64,000 nucleotides of DNA from CAVQYV01 sp963718295 [NCBI: uncultured Methylomirabilota bacterium] (GTDB taxonomy: Bacteria > Methylomirabilota > Methylomirabilia > CAVQYV01), in NCBI GenBank assembly GCA_963718295.1, contig CAVQYV010000004.1, positions 558,001 through 622,000 of the forward strand, written 5' to 3'. Under the pieces are notes generated by a model. It worked only from the letters and a program-made list of their open reading frames with translations. It made no database searches and had not been told where the DNA came from. This document shows, piece after piece, positions 1 through 7,959 of the stretch. The translations under genes and the position numbers were made by a program. Position 1 is the first letter of the stretch; each line of letters opens with the position of its first letter.

Positions 1-96
1 AGTGGCGATCCGCCACCTGGGAAAGGATGGGAGATGGGAATTCCTGGAGGCCCCTCGGGTGGCTCGATTTTGGGTAAAGTCGGCGGCGGGAAAGGG

Positions 97-1140
97 TTAG
101 GAGAGGCGGGCCATCACTCCTTCGATGCCTTGTAGAGCCTCATAGATATCCTCGAAGGAGACATCCAGGTGGGTGACACAGCGGATGAGGGACTTTCCTG
201 TGGGAAGAAGCAGGATGCCCTTTTCCTTGAGCGCGACCGCCACTTCCTGGGCTGTGCGATCGTTCAGGGATATCCCGAAATAGAGGATATTGGTCTGGAC
301 CTCCTCGGGGCGGATGGTCAGATTCTGGATGCGGGCCAAACCCTGGGCCAGATGTTTGGCCTTACGATGGTCTTCCTCCAAGCGGTCAATGTGATGGTCC
401 ATGGCATAAATCCCGGCTGCCGCCAGGATGCCCGCCTGCCGGGTCCCACCGCCCACCATCTTGCGAAAGCGATGGACCCGTTTGACAAAGTCTTTCGGGC
501 CTGCGACCAGAGAGCCGACCGGACAGCCTAAGGCTTTGGAGAGGCAGACCGAAACCGAATCGAAGGGCCCAGCGTATTGGGCAGGGGTGATTCCCGCGGC
601 CACACAGGCATTCCAAATGCGGGCGCCATCCATGTGCATCCGCAGACCCTTGGCGGAGGCCACCTCCCTTATCTTCCGGATATGATCCAGGGGGAAGATG
701 GTGCCGCCCCCCCGGTTGTGGGTGTTCTCGATAACGACCAGACGGCTGACCGGGAAATGGACATCATCAACCCGGATGGCTGCCTCGACCTGGGAGGCGT
801 CAAAGACACCCTGATTTCCGGGGATTCCGTAGAACTGAACCCCAGAAAGCACGGCCCCCGCCCCTCCCTCAAAGTTCATGGCGTGGGAGCTCGCCTCGAT
901 GATCACCTCATCCCCGGGCTGGGTGTGGGCCTTGATGGCCAACTGATTGGCCATGGTCCCTGAGGCCACAAAGAGGGCAGCCTCTTTGCCCAGGAGGCTT
1001 GCGACCTTCTCCTGGAGGGCATTTACGGTGGGGTCCTCACCGAAGACATCATCTCCTAATGGCGCCTCCAGCATAGCCTGGCGCATAGGGGGCGTGGGCC
1101 TGGTAACGGTATCGCTCCGCAGGTCGATATACCTGGGCAT
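97..1140 (-). CDS. ltaE: Low-specificity L-threonine aldolase
   Basis: Predicted cytosolic PLP enzyme that cleaves L-threonine or L-allo-threonine to glycine and acetaldehyde. The 347-residue length is normal for the family. The N-terminal [11 protein letters not shown] is the family signature, HMDGARIW near residue 170 carries the Asp that holds the PLP ring nitrogen, and [10 protein letters not shown] near residue 200 carries the Schiff-base lysine. The ATG is preceded by AAGGAG at 1150-1155 (minus strand), nine bases away, which fixes the start. It diverges from the universal stress gene to its right, and no partner gene is visible to its left before the window edge. Family assignment is firm; substrate preference among threonine isomers cannot be read from the sequence. 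Confidence 0.93.
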   Translation of the reverse strand: MPRYIDLRSDTVTRPTPPMRQAMLEAPLGDDVFGEDPTVNALQEKVASLLGKEAALFVASGTMANQLAIKAHTQPGDEVIIEASSHAMNFEGGAGAVLSGVQFYGIPGNQGVFDASQVEAAIRVDDVHFPVSRLVVIENTHNRGGGTIFPLDHIRKIREVASAKGLRMHMDGARIWNACVAAGITPAQYAGPFDSVSVCLSKALGCPVGSLVAGPKDFVKRVHRFRKMVGGGTRQAGILAAAGIYAMDHHIDRLEEDHRKAKHLAQGLARIQNLTIRPEEVQTNILYFGISLNDRTAQEVAVALKEKGILLLPTGKSLIRCVTHLDVSFEDIYEALQGIEGVMARLS

Positions 1141-1462
1141 GGCATCTTACTCCTTGGAAGGTCCTGGATCCAGGAAAGGGGTACTCATTTACCATTTCTC
1201 CGGTTGGTTACTGATTAGCCGATCCCTCACTATTTGTCAAGCGGGCTGAGAAAAGAAGTGACAGGAGTGACCCCTGTTTCTTGATTTGCAGGGGTGCTTT
1301 CTGGGGGATTTGGGTCCGATCTGGGTCTTGAGCTTCCCTTGTCTCACTCAGCGTTACGGAGAAATCCCCTTGCAGCCCGCAGCCGTTTCGGATATGATGA
1401 TTTTAAGCTGGATTGACAGGGGTTTGGCAATTGGGTTTCCATTTTCGGAGGGAGAAAGAACA

Positions 1463-1918
1463 ATGATCAAATTGGAAAAGATCCTCTTTCCCACGGACTT
1501 CTCGGAGGCCTCGGAAAATGCCAAGAGATATGCCATCTCCTTCGCCAAGGCCTTCGGGGCCGCCCTCCACCTGCTCTCCGTGAACCAACCCTTAGCCATG
1601 GCCTTTCTCGATCCCCTTTTCATCACCGATCTGGACGAGAATCGGGAAACGGCAGTGCAGGAAAACCTCGAGCGCCTCAAGGAGGAGATTGCCCGGCAGG
1701 GGATTGAGGTCCTGAGCGAGATGCGTCGGGGATCCACCTCTTTTGAGATTGTTTCCTTTGCCCAGGAAAAGGAGATCGACCTGATCATCATGGGAACCCA
1801 TGGATGGTCCGGCCTGGACCATGTCCTCATGGGAAGTACCGCGGAGGCAGTCGTGAGGAAGGCCCCCTGCCCGGTCCTTACCGTGCGGCCCGCCGTCCAC
1901 GATTTCGTCCAGAGCTGA
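1463..1918 (+). CDS. Universal stress protein (UspA family)
   Basis: Predicted 151-residue single-domain universal stress protein. It begins MIKLEKILFPTDFSEAS, the standard first strand and nucleotide-site Asp, and ends with the ATP-loop pattern GTHGWSGLDHVLMGSTAE followed by the hydrophobic last strand CPVLTVRP. ATP-binding type is inferred from the intact G-2x-G-9x-G(S/T) layout. A longer open frame extends upstream to 1286, but the ATG at 1463 is chosen because GGAGGGAG lies 7-15 bases before it and homology begins there. A TATGAT hexamer at 1393-1398 with TTGCAG 17 bp upstream is a weak promoter candidate. Twenty bases separate it from the next gene, so the two are probably co-transcribed. 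The role in stress is a family property only. Confidence 0.92.
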   Translation: MIKLEKILFPTDFSEASENAKRYAISFAKAFGAALHLLSVNQPLAMAFLDPLFITDLDENRETAVQENLERLKEEIARQGIEVLSEMRRGSTSFEIVSFAQEKEIDLIIMGTHGWSGLDHVLMGSTAEAVVRKAPCPVLTVRPAVHDFVQS

Positions 1919-1938
1919 AAAAGGAGCCAAAAGATACG

Positions 1939-3057
1939 ATGAAGATCTCCGAAGTGAAGAGCCGGGTTCTTTGTGCCCCTTTGAGGGAGCCATGGAAGAT
2001 TGCCAACGCCACCATGTCCAAGATGTACGCCACCCTGGTCTATCTAAAGTCTGATTCGGGGCTGGTGGGTGTGGGAGAATGCCTGACCCGCGTTGCCCCT
2101 TTCGCCCTGGCCAACATCGTGGAGGAGGTCCTGGCGCCGATCCTGCTGGGGCGAGATCCCTTTGCGGTGGAGAGGTTGTGGGAGGAGATGTATGGTGTCA
2201 TGCGGGCCAGGGGTCACTCCAAGGGATTTATGATTGAGGCGATCAGCGGGGTGGACATCGCCCTGTGGGATATGATGGGCAAGGCCCTGGAGCAGCCGAT
2301 CCATCGCCTCCTGGGATCCTATTCCTCCTCCCCCTTGCAGGCCTACGCCTCCTCCATCCTGTTCAAGGAGGAGAAGGCCATGGTCGACGAGGCAGAGGGC
2401 CTGGTGGAGGCAGGCTTTTCAGGCATCAAGCTGAAGATCGGTATGGGCCTGCAGCAAGATCTGGCAAACGTCCGTTCGCTGCGCCGGGCGTTGGGGGATG
2501 GAATCGAGCTGATGGTGGACGCCAATTGTGGCTATGATCGCATCTTTGCGCTGCGGATGGGAAGGGAGCTGGAAGGGATGGGCATCTCTTGGATGGAAGA
2601 GCCCCTCCCTCCGGAGGATCTCGAGGGATATGCCATGCTCAGCCAGGCCCTCGATCTGCCCATTGCCGCTGGAGAATCGGAATTCACCCGCTATGGGTTT
2701 CGAGAGCTGATCGGAAAGGGGAAGGTGGACGTGATTCAGCCGGATGTCGCCCGGGCCGGGGGGATTACCGAATGCAAGAAGATCGCGGCCGTGGCTTCAG
2801 CTTATGGCATCCCCTGTGCACCCCATACCGGGGCCTCTTCCGCAGTAAGCATCGCGGCCTCTCTCCAATTGTCCGCCAGCCTCCCCAATTTCTTGACCTT
2901 CGAGTATATGTATGCCCCCAATCCGCTCCGGGAGGAAATCCTCGTCGCTCCCATCTCGCTGACCTCTGATGGCCGCGTCCCCGTGCCGTCCGGCCCAGGC
3001 CTGGGCATCGAATTGGATGAGGGAAGGCTCGAGAAATTCACCCTGGGGAAGAGCTAA
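1939..3057 (+). CDS. Mandelate racemase/muconate lactonizing enzyme family protein (enolase superfamily)
   Basis: Predicted 372-residue enolase-superfamily enzyme, acting by metal-assisted proton abstraction next to a carboxylate. An N-terminal capping domain (about 1-125) is followed by a TIM barrel. The barrel shows the KLKIG (KxK catalytic pair), DANCGYD (first metal Asp), WMEEPL (metal Glu), AGES (metal Glu) and QPDVARAGG motifs in order, which fits the MLE/dipeptide-epimerase/racemase subgroup. The ATG at 1939 follows AAGGAG at 1920-1925; the open frame reaches back to 1804 but that part overlaps the usp gene. The substrate (sugar acid, dipeptide or cycloisomerisation) cannot be assigned, and the neighbours give no pathway. 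Confidence 0.85.
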   Translation: MKISEVKSRVLCAPLREPWKIANATMSKMYATLVYLKSDSGLVGVGECLTRVAPFALANIVEEVLAPILLGRDPFAVERLWEEMYGVMRARGHSKGFMIEAISGVDIALWDMMGKALEQPIHRLLGSYSSSPLQAYASSILFKEEKAMVDEAEGLVEAGFSGIKLKIGMGLQQDLANVRSLRRALGDGIELMVDANCGYDRIFALRMGRELEGMGISWMEEPLPPEDLEGYAMLSQALDLPIAAGESEFTRYGFRELIGKGKVDVIQPDVARAGGITECKKIAAVASAYGIPCAPHTGASSAVSIAASLQLSASLPNFLTFEYMYAPNPLREEILVAPISLTSDGRVPVPSGPGLGIELDEGRLEKFTLGKS

Positions 3058-3143
3058 GCCTCCGAGGTCGCTTTCCTTGCCAATCTTTTCAGGTCAGGGG
3101 AAGCAGGCCACGGGGATAGAAAGGATGCTTCTTAGACCCGATA

Positions 3144-3302
3144 CTAACGGGGACCCATGATCGTGTTTTCGTTCAATCCCCGATAGGGATAAATGGGCTG
3201 GAAGGGGCCAGGCCTCAATTGGGAGACGCATCCCGAGGCGCACAGGAAGAGCAAGAGCACGCCCAACCAGAACCGTCTATTGCCAGTCAGCCAGTATTTC
3301 AT
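3144..3302 (-). CDS. Tiny predicted lipoprotein (52 aa), unknown function
   Basis: A short reading frame of 52 codons plus stop directly downstream of mutY on the same strand. It starts MKYWLTGNRRFWLG, has a hydrophobic stretch (about residues 11-21) and a lipobox LCASGC with the lipidated Cys at residue 25, then a Pro-rich tail ending NENTIMGPR. GGAGG lies five bases before the ATG, and only 37 bp separate it from the mutY stop, so it looks translated and co-transcribed. Export by Sec and lipidation by Lgt/Lsp are inferred from the signal. The mature part is only 28 residues, similar in size to small outer-membrane lipoproteins such as LptM, but I see no clear match. No function is proposed. 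Confidence 0.6.
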   Translation of the reverse strand: MKYWLTGNRRFWLGVLLLFLCASGCVSQLRPGPFQPIYPYRGLNENTIMGPR

Positions 3303-3339
3303 GATCCCTCCTTCTGCGATTTCATCATTCCCTCTGAGT

Positions 3340-4452
3340 TTACTGTCTTTTTCCCCATGTCTGCTCGTTCAACATCTCGGCGATGCGCCGATCGGAGGCC
3401 GGCATCGCATATTCTTCCAACTCCTGGGGCCAGACCCATCGAAGATCCTGGGAAAGTTTGCCCCTTCCATTCTGACACCGGCCGGAGATGACTCGAATCA
3501 TTTCTTGAAAATGGGTATAGGTGTGAAGGAAACATAGGACTTCTTCCTCCAATTTGACAGGAAGCCCATATTCCTGCCTGAGCCATTCCGGCAACATCTG
3601 GAAGGGCCGTTGGATGTCCTTGGTACGGAGGCTCGGAAATTCCCAAAGTCCCCCCAGGAGCCCGTCAGAAGAGCGGAGACGGATGAGCAGTCTTCCGTCA
3701 CTCCAGATGATCCCCACCGCCCTGTTATGACAAGGGAGAGGAGGGCGCTTCTTGGGAGGGGGAATCCGATCCTGTAGCCCCATCAGGAAGGCCCGGCAGA
3801 GGGAAGACAGCGGACACTCACGACAATGGGGTTTCTTGGGGAGGCAGAGCAGGGCCCCGATGTCCATGAGGCCTTGATTGAATGGACCCGTTTCCTGATC
3901 AGGAAGGATGGTCTCGGCCAATTGCCAGAGGAGATGGGCTGCCTCGGGTTGTGTCGGACCTGCCTGGAGGGCATAGAGCCGACAAAGGAGCCTCCTGATA
4001 TTGCCATCCAGAATGGGGGCACGTTCTCCATAGGCAAAGGTGAGTATCGCCCCGGCTGTGCTCCGACCGATCCCCGGAAGGGATAGAAGATCCTCCATCC
4101 GCTGGGGAACCATGCCACCATGCCTGATCATGATCAATTGGGCGGAGCGGTGCAGATTGCGAGCCCTCGCATAATAGCCCATTCCCTCCCATTGCTTGAG
4201 GACCGCGTGCTGGTCCGCCTCGGCAAGATCCCTCACACTGGGGAAGGTGTGGATGAATTGCTCATAAAAGGCCAGGGCGGTAGTTACACGGGTCTGCTGA
4301 AGCATGATCTCCGAGACCCAGATTCTATAGGGGTCCTTCGTGGTTCTCCAGGGCAGCCTTCGCCCGTTTCCGTGATACCAGTCCAACACCAGCGGCCCGA
4401 TCCATTCCCCTGAGAGAACTGGACGATGAGAGAGCGCCGATGAAGATGTCAC
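3340..4452 (-). CDS. mutY: A/G-specific adenine DNA glycosylase
   Basis: Base-excision repair enzyme that removes adenine mispaired with guanine or 8-oxoguanine. The 370-residue protein has the HhH-GPD domain (about 15-220) with catalytic Glu in WVSEIMLQQTRV, the helix-hairpin-helix SLPGIGRSTAGAI and the Asp in LDGNIRR. The iron-sulfur loop C-6x-C-2x-C-5x-C is complete (CLPKKPHCRECPLSSLC). The C-terminal part (about 225-365) is the NUDIX-like 8-oxoG recognition domain. The GTG at 4452 is chosen because AGGGAGG lies just upstream and homology starts a few residues later; the frame stays open for 60 more codons without family similarity. A tiny lipoprotein gene follows it. Confidence 0.95.
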   Translation of the reverse strand: MTSSSALSHRPVLSGEWIGPLVLDWYHGNGRRLPWRTTKDPYRIWVSEIMLQQTRVTTALAFYEQFIHTFPSVRDLAEADQHAVLKQWEGMGYYARARNLHRSAQLIMIRHGGMVPQRMEDLLSLPGIGRSTAGAILTFAYGERAPILDGNIRRLLCRLYALQAGPTQPEAAHLLWQLAETILPDQETGPFNQGLMDIGALLCLPKKPHCRECPLSSLCRAFLMGLQDRIPPPKKRPPLPCHNRAVGIIWSDGRLLIRLRSSDGLLGGLWEFPSLRTKDIQRPFQMLPEWLRQEYGLPVKLEEEVLCFLHTYTHFQEMIRVISGRCQNGRGKLSQDLRWVWPQELEEYAMPASDRRIAEMLNEQTWGKRQ

Positions 4453-5002
4453 AGGAAATCCTCCCTGAACGTGGTTGTGCTTTTGAGAAGTACAGTCAAC
4501 TCCCATGATAGGATATGCTGGTAAAGCGCGCCCAAGAGCATCTTTGAAAGTGCATCTACCATACCATACATTTCTCTGAAAAGGGATTTCTGCTGCCTTT
4601 TCCCGCAAGATAATCTGATCCAGGAATCTCACTAATTACGATGCAAGATTACCGAGGAAGTCTCCGAGTATTCTCACAGAAAGATGGGACCCGAGTGATA
4701 GTCTGTCCGTGAGATCGAAGGCATGAGATCGGAGGACTGCCTCACTCGTGAGATGTCTACCGGGTTCCTCGATCTGAATCCAAGAAGTTCCTGGCCAATA
4801 GGATTGGAAATTTCCCGTGGAAGGCATGAAGGTTCTCGCGGAGGCAGCAAGTCACGTCACAGCCACGCCGCAGAAATCTCTTGACAGTATCATGTGCCGG
4901 TGATACGTAGCACACCTGTCCAAATCTGCCGCCTTTGCTGATCGGAACCTGCTGCGGCGTACCGTAGGACAAAGATTTCCGTTGGGAGCATGGAGGAGAG
5001 TC
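4453..5002. other. Intergenic region without a recognisable gene
   Basis: About 550 bp between the divergent mutY and MoaD-like genes. Short open frames exist on both strands but none has a convincing ribosome site or family similarity. A TTGACA at 4881-4886 lies about 115 bp before the MoaD-like start and could be a -35 element for the selD operon, but no good -10 follows at 16-18 bp. I looked for a selenocysteine tRNA here and did not find its long acceptor/variable arms or a UCA anticodon loop. Confidence 0.5.
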
Positions 5003-5278
5003 ATGTCCGTTTCGGTATCTTTCGCCTCCCCCTTTCTAAGGCTTGCCGGTGGTTCGAAGGACGTGGAGGGAAACGGGAGGAATGTGGGGGAGCTGATCGA
5101 AGCATTGGAATCTCGATTCCCAGGCATAAGGGCCTCCATCCTGGATGGGCAGGGGCGGATCTATCCTCATCTGAATATTTACTTGAACGAGAGGGATATC
5201 GGAACCCTAAGTGGCCTTGATACACCCCTCCAAGAAGGGGATCAGGTATTCATCGTCCCCGCGATCGCCGGGGGCTGA
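5003..5278 (+). CDS. MoaD/ThiS-family ubiquitin-like sulfur carrier protein
   Basis: Predicted 91-residue beta-grasp protein. The sequence contains the PFLRLAGG and VGELIEALESRFPG blocks typical of MoaD, a HLNIYLNERD strand, and the pattern LQEGDQVFIVPAIAGG with the C-terminal Gly-Gly needed for adenylation and thiocarboxylation. In this family an E1-like enzyme (MoeB/ThiF) activates the tail and the carrier then donates sulfur to molybdopterin, thiamine or cysteine synthesis. No E1, molybdopterin or thiamine gene is nearby. The next two genes are selD and a JAMM peptidase, so a role coupled to them is possible (inference). The ATG at 5003 follows GGAGGAGAG at 4992-5000; the longer frame from 4982 is disfavoured. 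Confidence 0.85.
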   Translation: MSVSVSFASPFLRLAGGSKDVEGNGRNVGELIEALESRFPGIRASILDGQGRIYPHLNIYLNERDIGTLSGLDTPLQEGDQVFIVPAIAGG

Positions 5279-5341
5279 TAGGGCGAGGCAGCGAGCGAAG
5301 GATTTCAGCGAAGGAAAGAAAAGGAGGAAGAGAAAGATCAA

Positions 5342-6397
5342 ATGGGAATGGGTAAAGAGAAAGAAGTTCGCTTGACTTCTTTTTCCCACGGGGCCGGCTG
5401 AGCCTGCAAGGTCAATCCCTCTGACCTGGCGCAGGTCTTGCGCCTCATCCCGTCTCAATGTGATTCAAGGCTCTTGGTAGGTTCTAATACCCTGGATGAC
5501 GCGGCAGTCTACCAATTACGTGAGGATCTGGCGTTGGTCCAGACCGTGGATTTTTTCACCCCCGTGGTCGACGATCCGTACGATTTCGGGAGCATCGCGG
5601 TCGCCAATGCCTTGAGCGATGTCTATGCCATGGGAGGGACGCCTCTGGTTGCCCTCAATATCGTGGCATTTCCCTCTCGCCAGCTCCCGCTGGAGATCCT
5701 GGCGGAGATTCTGAAAGGTGGAGTTGCCAAGGCCAAAGAGGCTGATGTATGTATTGTTGGCGGACATACCATCGACGATCCGGAGCCCAAATACGGCCTT
5801 TCAGTGACGGGCGTGATCGATCCCCAGCGGGTAGTGAGGAATAGCGAGGCAAGGGCAGGCGATCTCTTGGTCCTTACCAAGCCCCTGGGTGTGGGAATCA
5901 TCACTACCGGCATCAAAAGAGGACTATCCTCTCCCGAGTTGATCAAGAAGGTGACCGAAGTGATGGCAGCTTTGAATCGGGAGGCAGCAGAAGCTATGCT
6001 TGAAGTTGGAGTAAATGCCTGCACGGATGTCACGGGCTTTGGCCTCCTGGGCCACCTGTGGGAGATGACTTCTGGGAGTGGAGTCGGGGCCACGGTGAGG
6101 CTGGGCCACATTCCGGTGATGGGGGAGGCCTGGGAACTGGTGAGAAAAGAAGTGGTGCCGGGGGGCACCCGTGCCAACCACAAATTCCTGCAGGAGAAAG
6201 TGATCTGGGAGCAGATCTCTTTCGAGGAGCAACTCATCCTCTCCGATGCCCAAACCTCAGGTGGCCTACTCATTGCTGTTCCCCCTGAGAATTCCGGAAG
6301 GCTCTTGGAGAAGTTGCACGAACGGGGCGCCCTCGAAATGGCGGTGATCGGAGAAATCACTTCAGACGATCCTTTGCGAATCAGGGTGAAAAGGTAG
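5342..6397 (+). CDS. selD: Selenide, water dikinase SelD, itself a selenoprotein (in-frame UGA = Sec)
   Basis: Makes monoselenophosphate from selenide and ATP, the selenium donor for selenocysteine and 2-selenouridine. The frame from ATG 5342 (or 5348) runs through a TGA at 5399-5401 to the stop at 6395-6397, giving 351 residues, close to the roughly 347 of E. coli SelD. Around the TGA the protein reads LTSFSHGAG-U-ACKVNPSDL: the TGA sits exactly at the catalytic Cys of the GAGCxCK motif, and the partner Lys follows three residues later. Downstream are the DDAAVY, VDFFTPVVDDPYDFG and VGGHTIDDPEPKYG blocks of the ATP site. AGGAGG lies at 5322-5327. Annotating only from the TTG at 5438 would lose the active site. 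A bSECIS-like hairpin follows the UGA. The gene lies between a MoaD-like carrier and a JAMM peptidase. Confidence 0.93.
5399..5401 (+). other. In-frame UGA decoded as selenocysteine
   Basis: The codon replaces the nucleophilic Cys of SelD in the conserved SHGAG-U-ACK context. Homology to SelD continues without a break or frame change on both sides, which argues against a real stop. SelD enzymes with Sec at this site are known, so the biochemistry is established; use in this organism requires SelA/SelB/SelC encoded elsewhere. Confidence 0.92.
5428..5444 (+). promoter_or_regulatory. Candidate bacterial SECIS hairpin in selD
   Basis: A six-pair stem GGCGCA/TGCGCC closes a five-base loop GGTCT whose first base is G. 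The loop begins 33 bases after the UGA, within the 16-37 base range described for bacterial SECIS elements, and the GGUCU loop resembles the SelB-binding loop of E. coli fdhF. A second hairpin (AGGTCA 5409-5414 with TGACCT 5422-5427) lies between the UGA and this one and is an alternative. The fold is read by eye only. Confidence 0.6.
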
Positions 6398-6409
6398 GAG
6401 GGCCCTATT

Positions 6410-6907
6410 TTGTTTCTGACTGAGGCGATCTGTCAGGCCATGGTCGGACATGCCCGATCCACTGCGCCGAACGAGGCTTGTGGGATTTTGGCGGGCATGA
6501 AGGAAAAGGTGCTGAAGTTCTATCCGGCCAGCAATCGGGAGGCAAGTCCCACCCATTATCTCCTCGAGCCTGCAGAGCAGTTTGAGATCTTCCGCGAGGT
6601 GGAAGAGAGGGGTTGGGGGTTGCTGGGGATCTTCCATTCCCACCCGGAGGCACCCGCCTTCCCCTCGCAACAGGATATTGAGATGGCCTACTATCCTGAC
6701 GTAATCCACTTCATTGTGTCCCTGCGGAAAGGAAGTGCCCCCGAGCTGCGAGGCTTCTGGATTCGGGGCGGGAAGGTGGTTGAGGAAGAAATCCAGATCG
6801 GCCCGGAGAGGGAGGGAGAGAATTCGACTTGTGATAATCCGAAGCGGGTTGCTGACCACAAGGCCCTTTTGAGGAAAGATCGGTTGGCGATGACCGATTG
6901 CAACTGA
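6410..6907 (+). CDS. JAMM/MPN+ metallopeptidase (M67 family)
   Basis: Predicted 165-residue zinc isopeptidase of the prokaryotic JAB1/MPN+ type. The catalytic Glu is in NEACGILAG near residue 23, and the zinc motif H-x-H-10x-D is complete in FHSHPEAPAFPSQQD near residues 76-89. Bacterial relatives cleave at the Gly-Gly end of ThiS/MoaD-like carriers or their conjugates, which fits the carrier gene two positions upstream. The TTG start is supported by AGGAGGG at 6396-6402, which overlaps the end of selD; the 12-bp gap implies co-translation. The last roughly 35 residues are polar and not conserved in appearance. Whether the target is the neighbouring carrier is inference. Confidence 0.85.
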   Translation: MFLTEAICQAMVGHARSTAPNEACGILAGMKEKVLKFYPASNREASPTHYLLEPAEQFEIFREVEERGWGLLGIFHSHPEAPAFPSQQDIEMAYYPDVIHFIVSLRKGSAPELRGFWIRGGKVVEEEIQIGPEREGENSTCDNPKRVADHKALLRKDRLAMTDCN

Positions 6908-7066
6908 TAACGGGAGCTCCGGGGATCGATAGTGGCCAACTCGGCAGGGGTTCGGGTTTGATCATGGAAGCGGCCCGTGGCAAAGGGGAGGATTTCGGCT
7001 GCGGTGCGTCCTTGTGGCCAGCATGCAATAACAGAGTCCTGGGCGACACCTGAGCCACATTTGGGC

Positions 7067-7109
7067 TTGACAGAAAAAGTGCGTTATGCTTTTATATCCT
7101 GTTATATCC
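7067..7109 (+). promoter_or_regulatory. Candidate promoter of etfBA with a direct repeat
   Basis: TTGACA at 7067-7072 is followed after 17 bp by TTTTAT at 7090-7095 (four of six -10 positions). Overlapping the likely start site are two copies of TTATATCC (7092-7099 and 7102-7109), ten bases apart, on one face of the helix, which could bind a regulator. The etfB ribosome site TGGAGG follows at 7117-7122. Confidence 0.4.
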
Positions 7110-7131
7110 ACTGTTATGGAGGTCTTCATCA

Positions 7132-7923
7132 TTGCGAATTGTGATTTGCGTCAAATCGGTCCCTGATACTGCCTCCCATATCCGGGTCAATTCCTCCTCT
7201 TCCGCTATCGATCTGGATGGGCTCACTTTTGTGATGAATCCCTATGACGAGTTCGCGGTCGAGGAGGCCCTTCGCATCAAAGAGAAGCACGGACAGGCCG
7301 AGATTACGGCGATATCGGTTGGAGGAAATCGGGCGAAGGATGTCCTTCGAATCGCCCTTTCCATGGGGGTTGATCGGGCGATCCATCTCACGGATTCGAG
7401 CTTTGAGGGACTGGACAGCCAGGGCGTAGCCCAAGTGTTGGCACGAGCTATGCAAAAACTGGGATTTGATCTCATCTTATGCGGCAAGCAGGCCGTGGAC
7501 ATGGATTCTGCTCAAGTTGGGCCTGCTCTGGCGGAGATCCTCGGTCTTCCGCAGGTGGGGGTGGTAACCAAATTGCAGTTTGATAGCCATTGGCAATGCC
7601 TTCGAGCTTGGCGGCAGATTGAGGGAGCCACCGAGATCGTCGAGTCTGGCATTCCTTGTGTAATCACAGCCCAGAAGGGACTCAACGAGCCACGATATCC
7701 CTCCCTCAAAGGCATCCTGGCGGCAAAGAAGAAAGAGATACCCGAGTGGGGACCGTCGCAGGTGGAGCCCGAGGGGAAGCTGGGACCGTTGACCTCCAGG
7801 GTCCAAATCGTGGGGCTGCAAAACCCTCCCCCCAGGATTGCTGGCCGCATCCTGGAAGGAGAGGTGGGGGAAAAGGTCAAGGAGTTGGTCCGTCTTCTGC
7901 GAGAAGAGGCAAAGGCGATCTGA
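7132..7923 (+). CDS. etfB: Electron transfer flavoprotein beta subunit
   Basis: Predicted 263-residue beta subunit of a soluble ETF, which passes electrons between acyl-CoA dehydrogenases or other flavoproteins and the quinone or ferredoxin pool. The start RIVICVKSVPDT, the VMNPYDEFAVEEALRIKE block and GKQAVDMDSAQVGPALAEILGLPQV (read in parts near residues 125-150) are hallmarks of EtfB. The TTG start follows TGGAGG by nine bases. The alpha subunit gene follows after 36 bp, giving a two-gene unit. No acyl-CoA dehydrogenase or FixC-like gene lies beside it, so the electron partner is unknown. Confidence 0.94.
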   Translation: MRIVICVKSVPDTASHIRVNSSSSAIDLDGLTFVMNPYDEFAVEEALRIKEKHGQAEITAISVGGNRAKDVLRIALSMGVDRAIHLTDSSFEGLDSQGVAQVLARAMQKLGFDLILCGKQAVDMDSAQVGPALAEILGLPQVGVVTKLQFDSHWQCLRAWRQIEGATEIVESGIPCVITAQKGLNEPRYPSLKGILAAKKKEIPEWGPSQVEPEGKLGPLTSRVQIVGLQNPPPRIAGRILEGEVGEKVKELVRLLREEAKAI

Positions 7924-7959
7924 GTCCGTGGACTTGCGATCTGAACTGAGGTGGGGGCG

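Noticed and set aside
4453-5002. Search for a selenocysteine tRNA gene beside selD.
   Set aside because: No 8-bp acceptor arm, long variable arm or UCA anticodon loop could be paired in this stretch.
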